From Clostridia bacterium (GTDB taxonomy: Bacteria > Bacillota > Clostridia > Lachnospirales > Lachnospiraceae): a stretch of DNA of 64,000 nucleotides. The translations under genes were made by a program, and so were the position numbers. Location: the NCBI GenBank assembly GCA_910576205.1, contig CAJTHL010000011.1:1-64000 (forward strand), in the 5' to 3' direction. Positions within the stretch are counted from its first letter, which is position 1; the number at the start of each line of letters is the position of its first letter. Positions 1 through 8,827 of the stretch are shown here, one piece after another. The notes under the pieces are model-generated. The model made no database searches. It saw only the letters and a program-made list of their open reading frames with translations, and was not told where the DNA came from.

Positions 1-83
1 CGCCGCTCTTCCCACGTCAAACTAACCATCACACAGCACTCTTTCAGACCGGCATATTCTGGCGGTCTAATTGTAATACCCAT
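1..83 (-). CDS. 5' end of an unidentified gene, cut by the window edge
   Basis: An open frame starts at an ATG (83-81) and runs 27 codons without a stop to the window edge. A weak AGGTTGA lies upstream as a possible ribosome site. The first residues, MGITIRPPEYAGLKECC, recall the P-E-[YW] start of agmatine/peptidylarginine deiminases, but this is too short to call. It lies downstream of the M20 peptidase on the same strand, so it could be in the same transcript. Confidence 0.35.
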   Translation of the reverse strand, partial: MGITIRPPEYAGLKECCVMVSLTWEER

Positions 84-153
84 TTTTCAACCTGTATAAA
101 ATTTTCGATGTTCTTTAAAATTTAGCTTGACTTTTTATTTGCAGGCTTTTGTT

Positions 154-1377
154 TTATTTGGCAGAAATTTCCAGACAAATTGCAGTGTAGCCCTCCAGAG
201 CCTCTTTCATAAGGCCTATACTGATTCGGTCTGTGGGAGCATGGCAGTATTTCTCCTCCGCAGGCGAATATCCTATGGATGGAATTCCACAGACAGCAGC
301 AAAATAAGCGACGTCTGTTCCAAAATCCCAGAAATAGGTTTTGGGATGCTGACCCACACTTTCCAAAGCCTTTAAGGTTTTCTGCACATATTCATTTTTC
401 TCATCCATAATAAAGCAGGGTTTATTCAGTTCTGCAAATTCATGGACCTTTGTATAGCTGGTGTGCTCTAAATTGCGGATGCGGATTTCATATCCCGCCT
501 CCTTATCCTTCTTCTCCAGCCTGTCTGCCACTTTACGAAATCTTGCCAGAACAGACTCTGCCGTCTCCCTTGCGGTAAACCGGTAGTCAACATTGACCGT
601 GCAGCTATCGGGTACCACACAGTTAAATCCCGGATGACACTCAATATTAATTATCGAAAGAGAGCTCTTAAATGTCCCATCTTCCTGTGTATCCTTTGCC
701 AGACATTCTATTTCCCCAATCATAGGCGCCATCTTGGAAACAGCATTTATCCCCAGCCATGGTGCGCTGGAATGGCTGTTTTTCCCTTTCGAAATTACCT
801 GAACCTCCAGACGCCCACGATGTCCAAGAGAAATATCCATGCTGGTAGATTCTCCGGAAATACAGAAATCAATTTTCCGCCCCTTTAGGAAATCCTCATA
901 AAGGCGGATAGCTCCCCACATATCGCCGGGCTCCTCTTCCACGACAAATGTAAAGATTAAATCGCCCTTTAGCCTAACACCCATTTTTTTCAAGAGAGCT
1001 CCTGTGTATATCTGGGTAGCGATTGTCCCCTTTGTATCGCTGGCTCCTCTTCCATGAATATACCCATCTGCAACAACTCCTCCAAATGGCTCATACTGCC
1101 AGGCTGTTAAATCTCCCGGGTCGACCTGATCCATATGGCAGTTAAACATAATGCTGCTCCCGGTTCCATCACCTTTTAAAATCCCCACCACATTTCCTGT
1201 CCGGTCCCGCGCCACCTCATCAAAACCAATAAGTTTCAGTTCTTCCAGAATTAAGTCTGCTACACCCTCCTCATGTCCCGTGTCACTTCTGCACTGAATC
1301 AGTTTCTGCGCGAAGGCGACCATCGGATCATATAATTCCTCTGCCGCCAGGCAAATGGCTTCATTCCTTCCTGTCAT
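154..1377 (-). CDS. M20 family metallopeptidase, YgeY-like
   Basis: This 407-residue protein is a zinc amidohydrolase/peptidase of the M20 (ArgE/DapE/YgeY) family, expected to hydrolyse an amide bond of an N-acylated or carbamoylated amino acid in the cytosol. Metal-site motifs are visible: HMD at 81-83, GASDTKG with Asp114, the general-base region VEEEP at 146-150, and a late His in YCHAPTD near 380. Length fits the family. YgeY relatives often sit in purine or ureide catabolism clusters, but the neighbours here (an AEC transporter upstream and an unidentified downstream gene) do not prove a substrate. The ATG at 1377 is followed by a normal N-terminal helix. The 318 bp upstream are very AT-rich. 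Confidence 0.85.
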   Translation of the reverse strand: MTGRNEAICLAAEELYDPMVAFAQKLIQCRSDTGHEEGVADLILEELKLIGFDEVARDRTGNVVGILKGDGTGSSIMFNCHMDQVDPGDLTAWQYEPFGGVVADGYIHGRGASDTKGTIATQIYTGALLKKMGVRLKGDLIFTFVVEEEPGDMWGAIRLYEDFLKGRKIDFCISGESTSMDISLGHRGRLEVQVISKGKNSHSSAPWLGINAVSKMAPMIGEIECLAKDTQEDGTFKSSLSIINIECHPGFNCVVPDSCTVNVDYRFTARETAESVLARFRKVADRLEKKDKEAGYEIRIRNLEHTSYTKVHEFAELNKPCFIMDEKNEYVQKTLKALESVGQHPKTYFWDFGTDVAYFAAVCGIPSIGYSPAEEKYCHAPTDRISIGLMKEALEGYTAICLEISAK

Positions 1378-1695
1378 GTTTCCCCTCCAATCACATTTAT
1401 ACGTATTTTTTAATACTTTTTGTATTTTTTATATCAAAATCATAAACCCTTCCCACACTGTTTGTCAAGCAATATTTGTGAAATTTATAATTTAATTGTA
1501 TATTTTTTAATAATTTTCTAAAAATAATATTATTTTTTCTTTTTATAGTTTTTATATTACTTTTTATTTCACGTTTTTATAGTATTAAATAATAATTTAT
1601 GTATTAAATATTTCTATCCACAAAAAAAGATATCGCCCTCTCATCTATTATGATGATTGGGCGATACCTTGTTTCATTGATAAGCCTGCTCTCTA
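1378..1695. other. AT-rich intergenic region
   Basis: About 318 bp without a credible gene. The part from 1390 to 1615 is extremely A+T-rich and probably carries the promoter of the M20 peptidase gene, although no single -35/-10 pair stands out. The rest contains the terminator listed at 1621-1668. Confidence 0.6.
1621..1668 (-). terminator. Intrinsic terminator after the AEC transporter gene
   Basis: Read on the minus strand, a stem of about 9-10 bp (GGTATCGCCC against GGGCGATATC) with a small nested TCATC/GATGA hairpin is followed by seven T. It lies directly downstream of the transporter stop codon. Confidence 0.8.
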
Positions 1696-2622
1696 TTACA
1701 AGAATGGAAATAAATATACAATCAGCGGAATCGTAAGAATGGATAACAGCGTAGAAAGGATAATCATATTCGTACACTGTTCCGCCGGGATTCCTCTTTC
1801 CACCACCATGATCTGCGGCATGGTTCCGACCGGCATCGCTGCCAGAACCGCGTATAGTTCACACAGGTTTTCAGAAATTGGCAGTCTTTTAATGATGCAG
1901 ACCTCAATAGCGGGAATTACGATTAATTTCAGCAGGCAGAATATATAAGTCTGCACGTTTCTAAATACCGCAGGCAAAGACTGCTGCCCCAGATTCACGC
2001 CGATAATCAGAAGCGATATGGGAACCGCGGCGTCTCCCAGGTAATTCACGGTATTATTGATGATCTGAGGCATCCGCTGCCTTGAAAAAAACAGAAGTAG
2101 TGTAATTATACACGCAAGCGTCCCCATATTTAACATCGGTCTTAAGTCCCGGAGCTTCCACCGCTTCTTTTCACTGTCAAGCAATGAATATCCATAAGTA
2201 TAAATCAAAAGATTATACACCAGAATAAATGCCGCTACATAAATCAGATATTCGGCCCCAAAAAGAGCGCGAATCAATGGAATTCCAATAAAGCCGACAT
2301 TTGAAAAGGAAAACATCAGCTGATACAGCCGTCTCCCCATATGGTCCTTTGTCAAAAGCCTGGATATAAGCGCAGCCACTATAATGGTAAATATCATTAA
2401 AAAGGCCGCCATAAAGAAAGCGGTTTTCATGGATACCCCTGTCTCAATTTCGGCTCCTGTCATACTGGAAAGTATGATAGCCGGGTTAAATACATAAACC
2501 ATTAGCTGCGACAGGCAGCGATTATTCTCATCACTTACGAGATTTTTTCTTTTGCAGACGAACCCTATCATAATGAGCAAAAAAATAATCATCATCTGCT
2601 GTAAAGTTATTTCCGCACTCAT
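1696..2622 (-). CDS. AEC family (auxin efflux carrier-type) transporter
   Basis: A 308-residue polytopic membrane protein with about eight to ten hydrophobic segments and polar loops typical of the AEC/MdcF transporter family, which exports or exchanges organic anions or amino-acid-like solutes. The pattern of two five-helix halves fits: a first hydrophobic block around 5-125, a charged loop near 150 (SEKKRWKLRD), and a second block from about 165 to the end. The ATG at 2622 has GAAAGG six bases upstream. The gene sits alone between a terminator and a long hairpin, so it is probably its own unit. The substrate cannot be read from the sequence. Confidence 0.82.
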   Translation of the reverse strand: MSAEITLQQMMIIFLLIMIGFVCKRKNLVSDENNRCLSQLMVYVFNPAIILSSMTGAEIETGVSMKTAFFMAAFLMIFTIIVAALISRLLTKDHMGRRLYQLMFSFSNVGFIGIPLIRALFGAEYLIYVAAFILVYNLLIYTYGYSLLDSEKKRWKLRDLRPMLNMGTLACIITLLLFFSRQRMPQIINNTVNYLGDAAVPISLLIIGVNLGQQSLPAVFRNVQTYIFCLLKLIVIPAIEVCIIKRLPISENLCELYAVLAAMPVGTMPQIMVVERGIPAEQCTNMIILSTLLSILTIPLIVYLFPFL

Positions 2623-2662
2623 ATTGCCTTTCTCATTCTTCCTCCTTTAAAAATTTATGACC

Positions 2663-2714
2663 CATATAAACGCTTCAAAAATGACCGGAAATCAATTTTT
2701 GAAGCGTTTATATG
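2663..2714. repeat. Perfect 20-bp inverted repeat (long hairpin)
   Basis: Arms 2663-2682 and 2695-2714 are exact reverse complements over 20 bp with a 12-nt loop. It begins about 11 bases after the stop of the sugar kinase gene. No clear T-run follows on either strand, although the arms contain T5/A5. It may end or protect the kinase transcript. Confidence 0.75.
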
Positions 2715-2724
2715 ATTCTGTCTG

Positions 2725-4320
2725 TTATGATAAGCTCTTTATGGCCGCCTCCTGGATGGCGATGCCCTTCTTAAATTTCTCTATAAAGGCCTCAAATCCC
2801 TTTACGTCCTCCGGGTTCGGTTGGATGGTGGTTCCCTTTTCGCCGCCGAATACCTTTTCAGCCAGGTAATCCTGGAGATTTTCTTCCTCTGCCCGGCGCA
2901 GCATGTAGGCCGCCAGGATTGCCATTCCCCAGGGGCCGCCCTCCCCAGCCGTCTCCATAACGGATACGGGAACATCGATAGCTGCTGCCAGAATGCTCTG
3001 GCCTACGCCCCTGGTCTTAAAAAGCCCACCATGGCCCAGAACGTTGTCTATCTCCACATGCTCTTCCTTTAGCAGAATATCCATGCCCACCTTTAAAGCG
3101 CCCAGGGCGGCATAGAGATGGGAACGCATAAAGTTTGCCAGATTAAAGCGGCTGTTTGTGGCCCGCGCAAAGAGCGCACGCCCGTCCATAACCCCCATAA
3201 CAGGTTCTCCCGAGAGGTAGCCGTAGGACAGCAGGCCGCCGCAGTCCGCATCTCCCTCCAAAGCCTTGTTGTACAGGGTTCCGAAGAGCCTGTTCATATC
3301 CACGTCAATGCCAAAGCTCTCCGCAAATTCCTTGAAAATACCCACCCAGGCGTTGAGATCTGAGGTGCAGTTGTTGGCGTGGGCCATACCCACCAGGCTT
3401 CCGTCAGGAGTGGTAACCAGATCAATTTCCGTATACACCCGGCTCAACTCCCGCTCCAGAACTACCATGCCGAATACGGAAGTGCCCGCAGATACGTTTC
3501 CGCTGCGCTTTGCCACGCTGTTGGTTGCCACCATGCCGGTTCCGGCGTCTCCCTCCGGCGGGCAGATTGGGCAGCCCGGCTCCAGACGACCGCTAACGTC
3601 CAGCATACGGGCCCCCTCCTCTGTAAGAACGCCTGCCCGCTCTCCCGCCACCAGAACTTTCGGCATAATGTCCAGCAATTTCCAGGAATAATGTTTGTCC
3701 GCCACCAGACTGTCAAATTTCTCTACCATGGCCCCATCGTAGGTCTTTGTGTTCATATCAATGGGGAACATACCGGAGGCATCACCTACGCCCAGCACCT
3801 TATTCCCAGTCAGCTGCCAGTGAATATAGCCGGAAAGAGTAGTCAGATATGTAATCTCCGGCACATGCTCCTCCCCGTTTAAAATGGCCTGGTACAGGTG
3901 GGAAATGCTCCATCTCTGGGGAATATTGTAGGAAAACAGCTTTGTCAGCGCGTCCGCCGCCTCCCCGGTGTTGCTGTTTCTCCAGGTACGGAAGGGAACC
4001 AGCAGCTTATCCTCCCTGTCAAAGGCCATATACCCGTGCATCATAGCGGAAAACCCCATGGCCCCGATCTTTGTTATGACAGCGCCGTACTTTTTTTCCA
4101 CATCCGCCGCCAGGTCCTGGTAGCTGTGACGAAGGCCCGTCCATACATCCTCCAGGGAATAGGTCCAGAATCCATTCTCCAGCCGGTTCTCCCACTCATG
4201 GCTTCCGGATGCAATGGGGGTGTGGTTTTCGTCAATCAGAACCGCTTTGATACGGGTTGAGCCCAGCTCGATTCCCAGTACGGCTCTGCCACTCTCGATT
4301 AACTCTTTTTCCTTGCTCAT
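2725..4320 (-). CDS. FGGY-family carbohydrate kinase (ribulokinase/xylulokinase-like)
   Basis: A 531-residue cytosolic sugar kinase of the FGGY family, which phosphorylates a ketopentose with ATP. The N-terminal phosphate-1 motif is [16 protein letters not shown] (15-30). [12 protein letters not shown] segment, the DASGMFPID segment, the adenosine-binding SAGTSVFG and the C-terminal [10 protein letters not shown] and [10 protein letters not shown] motifs are all present. It lies directly after araD on the same strand, which points to L-ribulose or a related pentulose as substrate and to L-arabinose/pentose use. The start at 4320 has AGGAGG six bases upstream. A 9-bp inverted repeat (4366-4374 with 4333-4341) abuts this ribosome site and could hide it. 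Confidence 0.85.
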   Translation of the reverse strand: MSKEKELIESGRAVLGIELGSTRIKAVLIDENHTPIASGSHEWENRLENGFWTYSLEDVWTGLRHSYQDLAADVEKKYGAVITKIGAMGFSAMMHGYMAFDREDKLLVPFRTWRNSNTGEAADALTKLFSYNIPQRWSISHLYQAILNGEEHVPEITYLTTLSGYIHWQLTGNKVLGVGDASGMFPIDMNTKTYDGAMVEKFDSLVADKHYSWKLLDIMPKVLVAGERAGVLTEEGARMLDVSGRLEPGCPICPPEGDAGTGMVATNSVAKRSGNVSAGTSVFGMVVLERELSRVYTEIDLVTTPDGSLVGMAHANNCTSDLNAWVGIFKEFAESFGIDVDMNRLFGTLYNKALEGDADCGGLLSYGYLSGEPVMGVMDGRALFARATNSRFNLANFMRSHLYAALGALKVGMDILLKEEHVEIDNVLGHGGLFKTRGVGQSILAAAIDVPVSVMETAGEGGPWGMAILAAYMLRRAEEENLQDYLAEKVFGGEKGTTIQPNPEDVKGFEAFIEKFKKGIAIQEAAIKSLS

Positions 4321-4332
4321 AGTGTCCTCCTA

Positions 4333-4374
4333 TTCCAGTACCGCATCTTCCCTCCCATCCCCCATGTACTGGAA
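4333..4374 (-). promoter_or_regulatory. Hairpin next to the sugar kinase ribosome site
   Basis: TTCCAGTAC and GTACTGGAA form a 9-bp stem around a 24-nt loop in the araD-kinase spacer. The right arm ends one base before TAGGAGG, so the fold may tune translation of the kinase relative to araD. Confidence 0.4.
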
Positions 4375-4436
4375 GAATTTCCTGCCGCCTTGCGTCCGTA
4401 AATCCTTCCGGGGGCTGTCCGGGCTGATGCTGTTTT

Positions 4437-5138
4437 TTAGTTCTGTGTCTGCCCGTAATAGGCGTTTGCCCCATGCTTCCGGAAGTAATGCTTATCCTGC
4501 AGCTCCTGTGGCGCAGGGACATTCCGGGGATTTATCATCTCGCAGTAAGCCGCCATTTTTGCCGTCTCCTCCAGCACTACCGCGTTGTGGACTGCCTCGT
4601 GGGCGTCTTTTCCCCAGGTGAAGGGGCCGTGGTTCTTGCAGAGCGCCGCAGGCACTGCCAGGTAGTCAAGCCCTCTGGCGTCAAACTCGTCCGCTATCAC
4701 AATGCCTGTGTTTTTCTCGTAAGCCTCGTCGATCTCCTCTTTTGTGAGATTTCTCACACACGGCACTTCCCCGTAAATATAATCAGCGTGGGTGGTTCCA
4801 TAGCAGGGAATCCCCCGCCCGGCCTGGGCCCAGCTTGTAGCCCATGTGGAATGGGTATGCACGATTCCGCCGATCTGCGGAAAACGGCTGTAGAGCACTG
4901 TATGGGTGGGTGTGTCAGAAGATGGATTGCATGCCCCCTCCACCTTATTTCCTGCCAGATCTACTACCACCATGTCCTCTGGCCTCAGCTCCTCATAAGG
5001 CACGCCGCTGGGCTTGATTACAAAAAGCCCGCTCTCCCTGTCCATGGCGCTTACATTTCCCCAGGTGAATGTAACCAGCTCGTATCTGGGAAGAAGCATG
5101 TTTGCCTCATAAACCTCTTTTTTTAATTGTTCCAGCAT
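4437..5138 (-). CDS. araD: L-ribulose-5-phosphate 4-epimerase
   Basis: A 233-residue class II aldolase/epimerase that converts L-ribulose 5-phosphate to D-xylulose 5-phosphate in the cytosol. Zinc ligands are seen as the HTHS motif (His94, His96) and a later KNHGPFTWG histidine near 170. The phosphate-binding TWGNVSAMD (25-33), IKPSGV (41-46), SSDTPTH (73-79) and CYGTTHADY segments match AraD. Length is standard. It is the first gene of a two-gene unit with the FGGY kinase, behind a good promoter (5192-5220). The ATG at 5138 is preceded by GAAAGGAAG. L-fuculose-phosphate aldolase is a relative, but the overall motif set favours AraD. Confidence 0.92.
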   Translation of the reverse strand: MLEQLKKEVYEANMLLPRYELVTFTWGNVSAMDRESGLFVIKPSGVPYEELRPEDMVVVDLAGNKVEGACNPSSDTPTHTVLYSRFPQIGGIVHTHSTWATSWAQAGRGIPCYGTTHADYIYGEVPCVRNLTKEEIDEAYEKNTGIVIADEFDARGLDYLAVPAALCKNHGPFTWGKDAHEAVHNAVVLEETAKMAAYCEMINPRNVPAPQELQDKHYFRKHGANAYYGQTQN

Positions 5139-5191
5139 GTTTTAAAGCTTCCTTTCTTATTTTGCCTTTTTCGTGGTCCTGTCTATATATC

Positions 5192-5220
5192 AGTATAACA
5201 GTATGGAGATGAAAATACAA
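5192..5220 (-). promoter_or_regulatory. Sigma-A promoter for araD-kinase
   Basis: Read on the minus strand: TTGTAT (5220-5215), exactly 17 bp, TATACT (5197-5192), with the araD start about 55 bp downstream. Confidence 0.7.
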
Positions 5221-5250
5221 TGAAATTTGCCTTTCCTATACTATGGCTTT

Positions 5251-5720
5251 CTACTCTCCACACAACCTCCGGACTCCGGATACAAAACATTGAAAGCTTC
5301 TGGAAGAGTTATGTTCCACATCCATATGTACTGCAATTCTTCTGGCTCCATCCAGTTGCTGGTGTTTGGGAAATAATTTCCTTAGCTCCTCTTTAGGATT
5401 GCCAATCTCATCTGGATCGCGGAATTTACTTTTCGCTGCCAGAGCGCTCACATCCTGTCCGTAGGCCAGAGAGACAGCCTTCAAATCGCCAAAATACCAG
5501 GATTCCAGCTCCCTGCATGCAATCCGGACCAGAACCTCCCGGCCAGACGGTTCCGCCAGATTCTTTAAAAACTCTTATTTCCGTGGAACAGACTCTTGCA
5601 AATCACTCTTTCCACTGTGGGGAATAGCCTTAAAATAAACGCCTGCCGGGAGAATCCTGGGCAAAATAATATCCAGAACCTCTTTCATGGATCGTTCTTC
5701 CAGCAAAAAATAATCGTCAT
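5251..5720 (-). pseudogene. Decayed DUF4276 (TOPRIM-like) gene
   Basis: A remnant of a DUF4276 protein, the usual partner of the ATPase just upstream. Three lesions are visible. First, the start ATG (5720) overlaps the ATPase stop but is out of frame with the rest; adding one base to the run of six T (plus-strand A5705-5710) restores an MTIIFLLEE-type start. Second, an in-frame TAA sits at 5577-5575 after SVPRK. Third, the sequence then jumps to FLKNLAEPSGRE, so about 25 residues that normally hold the acidic TOPRIM D-x-D part appear deleted. The remaining RIACRELESWYFGDL and the C-terminus to the TAG at 5251 are well kept. The expected intact sequence is from family knowledge. Confidence 0.75.
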
Positions 5721-6886
5721 TCCTGTACCTCTTCGATCAACAGATCCTGCCGCCACAGCTGTCCCAGCAAATCTCCTGCTTGATATAAATCTCGGATCAC
5801 TTCATTTTCTGAAGCCTTATAGATCTTTGTATATCCTCCTTCTTTGACCAGACAATACAGCTCTTCCAGCCGGATTGCATTTAGAAAATCCGGGGAATGG
5901 GTGGAAATAAAGACCTGCCCTCCCTCTTCAGAATAAAGCCGGAATTCTTCTGCCAGCTCAAACAATAACTGGGGATAAAGCTGGTTTTCCGGCTCTTCCA
6001 CGCACAGAAGCGCGTGTTTCTCCGGATCTTTCAGCAAAATCAGATAGGTAAACATTTTAATGGTTCCATCAGAGACAAAGGGGTCTTTAAAATTTCCATC
6101 CTGGAATCGCAGCACAACACGTCCGTCTTCTGTCTCCTAAGCCTCTACCCTGGTAACGCCAGGCACCCTCTTTTCCATAGAACAGAGAATTTCCTGGAAT
6201 ATTTCCCTGTGATTGTCATACAGATATTTTGCCACCAACGCCAGATTATCTCCTGTTGCGGAAATCCGTTCACTGTATCCGGCGTCTTTTATCCCTCGGG
6301 CATCTTCCACGTGGAAATCGGAAACATACCAGTCTTCTATCAGTCTCCGAAGCTGGGATACTGCAATAAACTCCTTAAACTGTCCCAGCCCTTTAATTGC
6401 AAGAATATCCGGGGAATCCAGCTTCTGGGGGCTGCGCTCTGCCAATCGCACGTCTTCATACTGGAGCAGTTCTCCGTCTGCGGCAACTCCTTCTCCAAAG
6501 GAGAAGTCCAGCACCTTCCACGGAGCGCCAGTCTGCCCCCTTCGGAATTTCATAACCTCTTTTTTTATGGCTGGCTTTCGGTCCTCCTTCAAGCAAATAG
6601 ATAACTGATAGGTAACCAATGACTCCCCCTCTGAAGGACGGAATTTGATTTCAAACTCAATATCCCCCATCTGCCCTCTGGAAATCACTTCCTAAAATCC
6701 TCCCCGCTTTGCCAGCGCTGCGCGGACATTAGATTGTAAAGAATCATGAAGAAATCCAAAGATATCGAAAAAAGTTGTCTTTCCCACTCCATTCATGCCA
6801 AGAAAAACAGCCATATTTGGGATATCCTCAACTACTACATCTTGAAAAACCCTGTAGTTATTAATTCTGATGGATTCAATCTTCAT
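5717..6886 (-). pseudogene. AAA (AAA_21/OLD-like) ATPase gene with two in-frame TAG codons
   Basis: One continuous reading frame of 390 codons encodes a complete-looking SMC/ABC-like ATPase but is broken by TAG at 6694-6692 and TAG at 6139-6137. No frame change occurs across either stop. Motifs in order: the N-terminal IRINNYRVFQDV, Walker A GMNGVGKT (about 31-38), the SDGTIKMFTY signature, Walker B LLCVEEPENQLYP, and the switch FISTHSPDF. Such ATPases pair with DUF4276 proteins and are suspected phage-defence or stress effectors. Since the partner gene is also damaged, decay is the simplest reading. Both TAG codons lie where family members, from memory, often have Lys, so single AAG to TAG changes would explain them. 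Confidence 0.75.
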
Positions 6887-7030
6887 GCATTCACCTCATA
6901 TATTCTTGATTTAGCAGAGCCTTGCATTAAGCTTTTACATAAACTGCACTTGTCATACTAATTATAGTAATATTATAGCCTTTTCCTGTATGAGAAGCAA
7001 CGGTGAATCCACAAAAGATAATCCTTGATG

Positions 7031-7072
7031 CAAAAAAGCGGCTGGCAAATGCAAAAGCAAATACCCGCCGCA
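7031..7072 (-). terminator. Intrinsic terminator after recJ
   Basis: On the minus strand an imperfect 15-bp stem with a GCGGC/GCCGC base is followed by six T, just past the recJ stop codon. Confidence 0.7.
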
Positions 7073-7080
7073 GTCATAGT

Positions 7081-8799
7081 TCACTTTACCCCAACAATCT
7101 CCATCTGTACGCTCCGCTTCCCCATATACTCATCCACCTTCGGATAATAAAGCATGGAAAAGCGCTCTTTTTCCTCCATAGTCTCCAGCATTTTGCGGGC
7201 ATCCCCAAAATAAATCCCGGAAGCCCTGACTCCCTGGGCAGTGGAAAGCTGCACCTTCAGCACATTCTGGGATTTTCCGAAAACGCGGGCGCTCTCCACA
7301 CGGAGGTTGGTTTCCACAAACAAAGGCTTTTCGTTTCCCTTTCCGTAGGGCTCCAGCAATTCCAGCTCCTTTAGAATCTGCTCCCCGGCGTACTGTAAAT
7401 GAAGCACTCCGTCAAAAACCCGGGAAGGCCTTAGCTCTTCCTCCGTCAGTACACACAGCTCGTTAATCTGTTTCCGGAAATTTTCCACCTGGGCTTCCTC
7501 CATGGAAAGCCCTGCCGCCATGGGATGGCCGCCGTATTTGGTAAAGAGCTCTTTGACCTTGCTCATCTCCTCATACATGGAATAATTTTCGATGGAGCGT
7601 CCAGAGCCCTTGACGCCCTCCTCCCCACGGGTCAGCACAAAACAGGGGCGGTAATAGGCCTCCCGCACCCGCCCCGCAATGATACCCGCCAGGCTTTCAT
7701 GGCAGTCCGGAAGATAAACCACCAGCACCCGGTCATCCTTTAGGGGACCGTTTTCAATCATCTCCAGGGCCTGCCGGGTTCCACTGACAGTCAGTTCCTT
7801 ACGGCTCTCATTGAGGGCCTTTAAATCCCCCGCCAGGCGTTCCGCTTCCTCCCTGGCAGAGGCACACAGAAGGCTTAAGGCACGTTTAGCCGTGTCCAGC
7901 CTGCCGCTGGCATTGATACAGGGGCCCAGCACAAATCCCACATGATAAGGGGTAATCTTCTTGTCCCCCAGATCGTTGACCTGGATCAGCGCCCGATATC
8001 CCAGATTTTCTGTATTCTTAAGCCTCTCCAGGCCGTATTTCACAAAAATGCGGTTCTCCCCGGAAAGCTCCATAATGTCCCCAACCGTAGCCACTGCCAC
8101 GAATTCCAGAAGCTTATGGGTTTCCTTCTCCGGGATGGACAGGCTCCGGTAAAGAGCCTCAATAAGTTTGTAGGCCACCGCCGCCCCGCAGAGCTTCTTA
8201 AAGGGATACGGGCAGTCCGCCTGCTTGGGGTTTAAGATCACATCCGCCTCTGGAAGAACATAATTCCTGCTGCCATCCGCCTGCTCCTCATAGGGCACCT
8301 CATGATGGTCTGTCACAAGAATGGTCATCCCAAGCTCTTTTCCCAGGGCAATCTCCCCAGCAGCCGCTATGCCGTTGTCGCAGGTGACAATGGTATCGAC
8401 CCCCGCCGCATAAGCCTCCCGGATGAGATTTTCGTTGAGGCCGTATCCGTCCCTTATGCGGTCCGGAATCGCCGTGTCCACCCGGCCGCCTGCCCGCCGA
8501 ATACCGGTGAGAAGGATGTAGGTGGCATTAACCCCGTCGATATCATAGTCCCCGATTACCCGGAAGGTTCTTCCCTCATTTATTTTATGTATGAGCAGCT
8601 CCACAGCCGCCTCCATTCCCTTCATCTTAAAAGGGTCATGAAGATCTGACTGGCTCCCGTGGAGATACCGCTCAATCTCCTGTTGTCCTTCCACGCCCCG
8701 GTTGCGGATCAGCCGCACAGTCATGGCGCTGATGCCAAGTTTCCGTGACAGCTCTGCGTTTCCCTCCTGCCGGGGCGCTTCTTTCCAGCGTTCTTCCAA
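7081..8799 (-). CDS. recJ: Single-stranded-DNA-specific 5'-3' exonuclease RecJ
   Basis: A 572-residue DHH-family phosphoesterase that degrades single-stranded DNA 5' to 3' in recombination and repair. Catalytic motifs are clear: DYDIDG (84-89), CDNG (140-143) and TDHHE (163-167), followed by the DHHA1 region with GPCINASGRLDTAKRAL and the KGSGRSIE and GGHPMAAG segments. The C-terminal OB-like domain is present. Its place next to secDF and the SCIFF pair is a common arrangement in Clostridia. The gene is 28 bp downstream of secDF and ends in an intrinsic terminator, so it is the last gene of that transcript. Confidence 0.93.
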   Translation of the reverse strand: MEERWKEAPRQEGNAELSRKLGISAMTVRLIRNRGVEGQQEIERYLHGSQSDLHDPFKMKGMEAAVELLIHKINEGRTFRVIGDYDIDGVNATYILLTGIRRAGGRVDTAIPDRIRDGYGLNENLIREAYAAGVDTIVTCDNGIAAAGEIALGKELGMTILVTDHHEVPYEEQADGSRNYVLPEADVILNPKQADCPYPFKKLCGAAVAYKLIEALYRSLSIPEKETHKLLEFVAVATVGDIMELSGENRIFVKYGLERLKNTENLGYRALIQVNDLGDKKITPYHVGFVLGPCINASGRLDTAKRALSLLCASAREEAERLAGDLKALNESRKELTVSGTRQALEMIENGPLKDDRVLVVYLPDCHESLAGIIAGRVREAYYRPCFVLTRGEEGVKGSGRSIENYSMYEEMSKVKELFTKYGGHPMAAGLSMEEAQVENFRKQINELCVLTEEELRPSRVFDGVLHLQYAGEQILKELELLEPYGKGNEKPLFVETNLRVESARVFGKSQNVLKVQLSTAQGVRASGIYFGDARKMLETMEEKERFSMLYYPKVDEYMGKRSVQMEIVGVK

Positions 8800-8827
8800 A
8801 ACAAGCTCCTATTTAAGTGCCTCTACT

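Noticed and set aside
5717..6886. TAG read as pyrrolysine or another 22nd amino acid
   Set aside because: No pyl genes or supporting structure is visible, and the partner DUF4276 gene is clearly broken, so nonsense mutation is the default.
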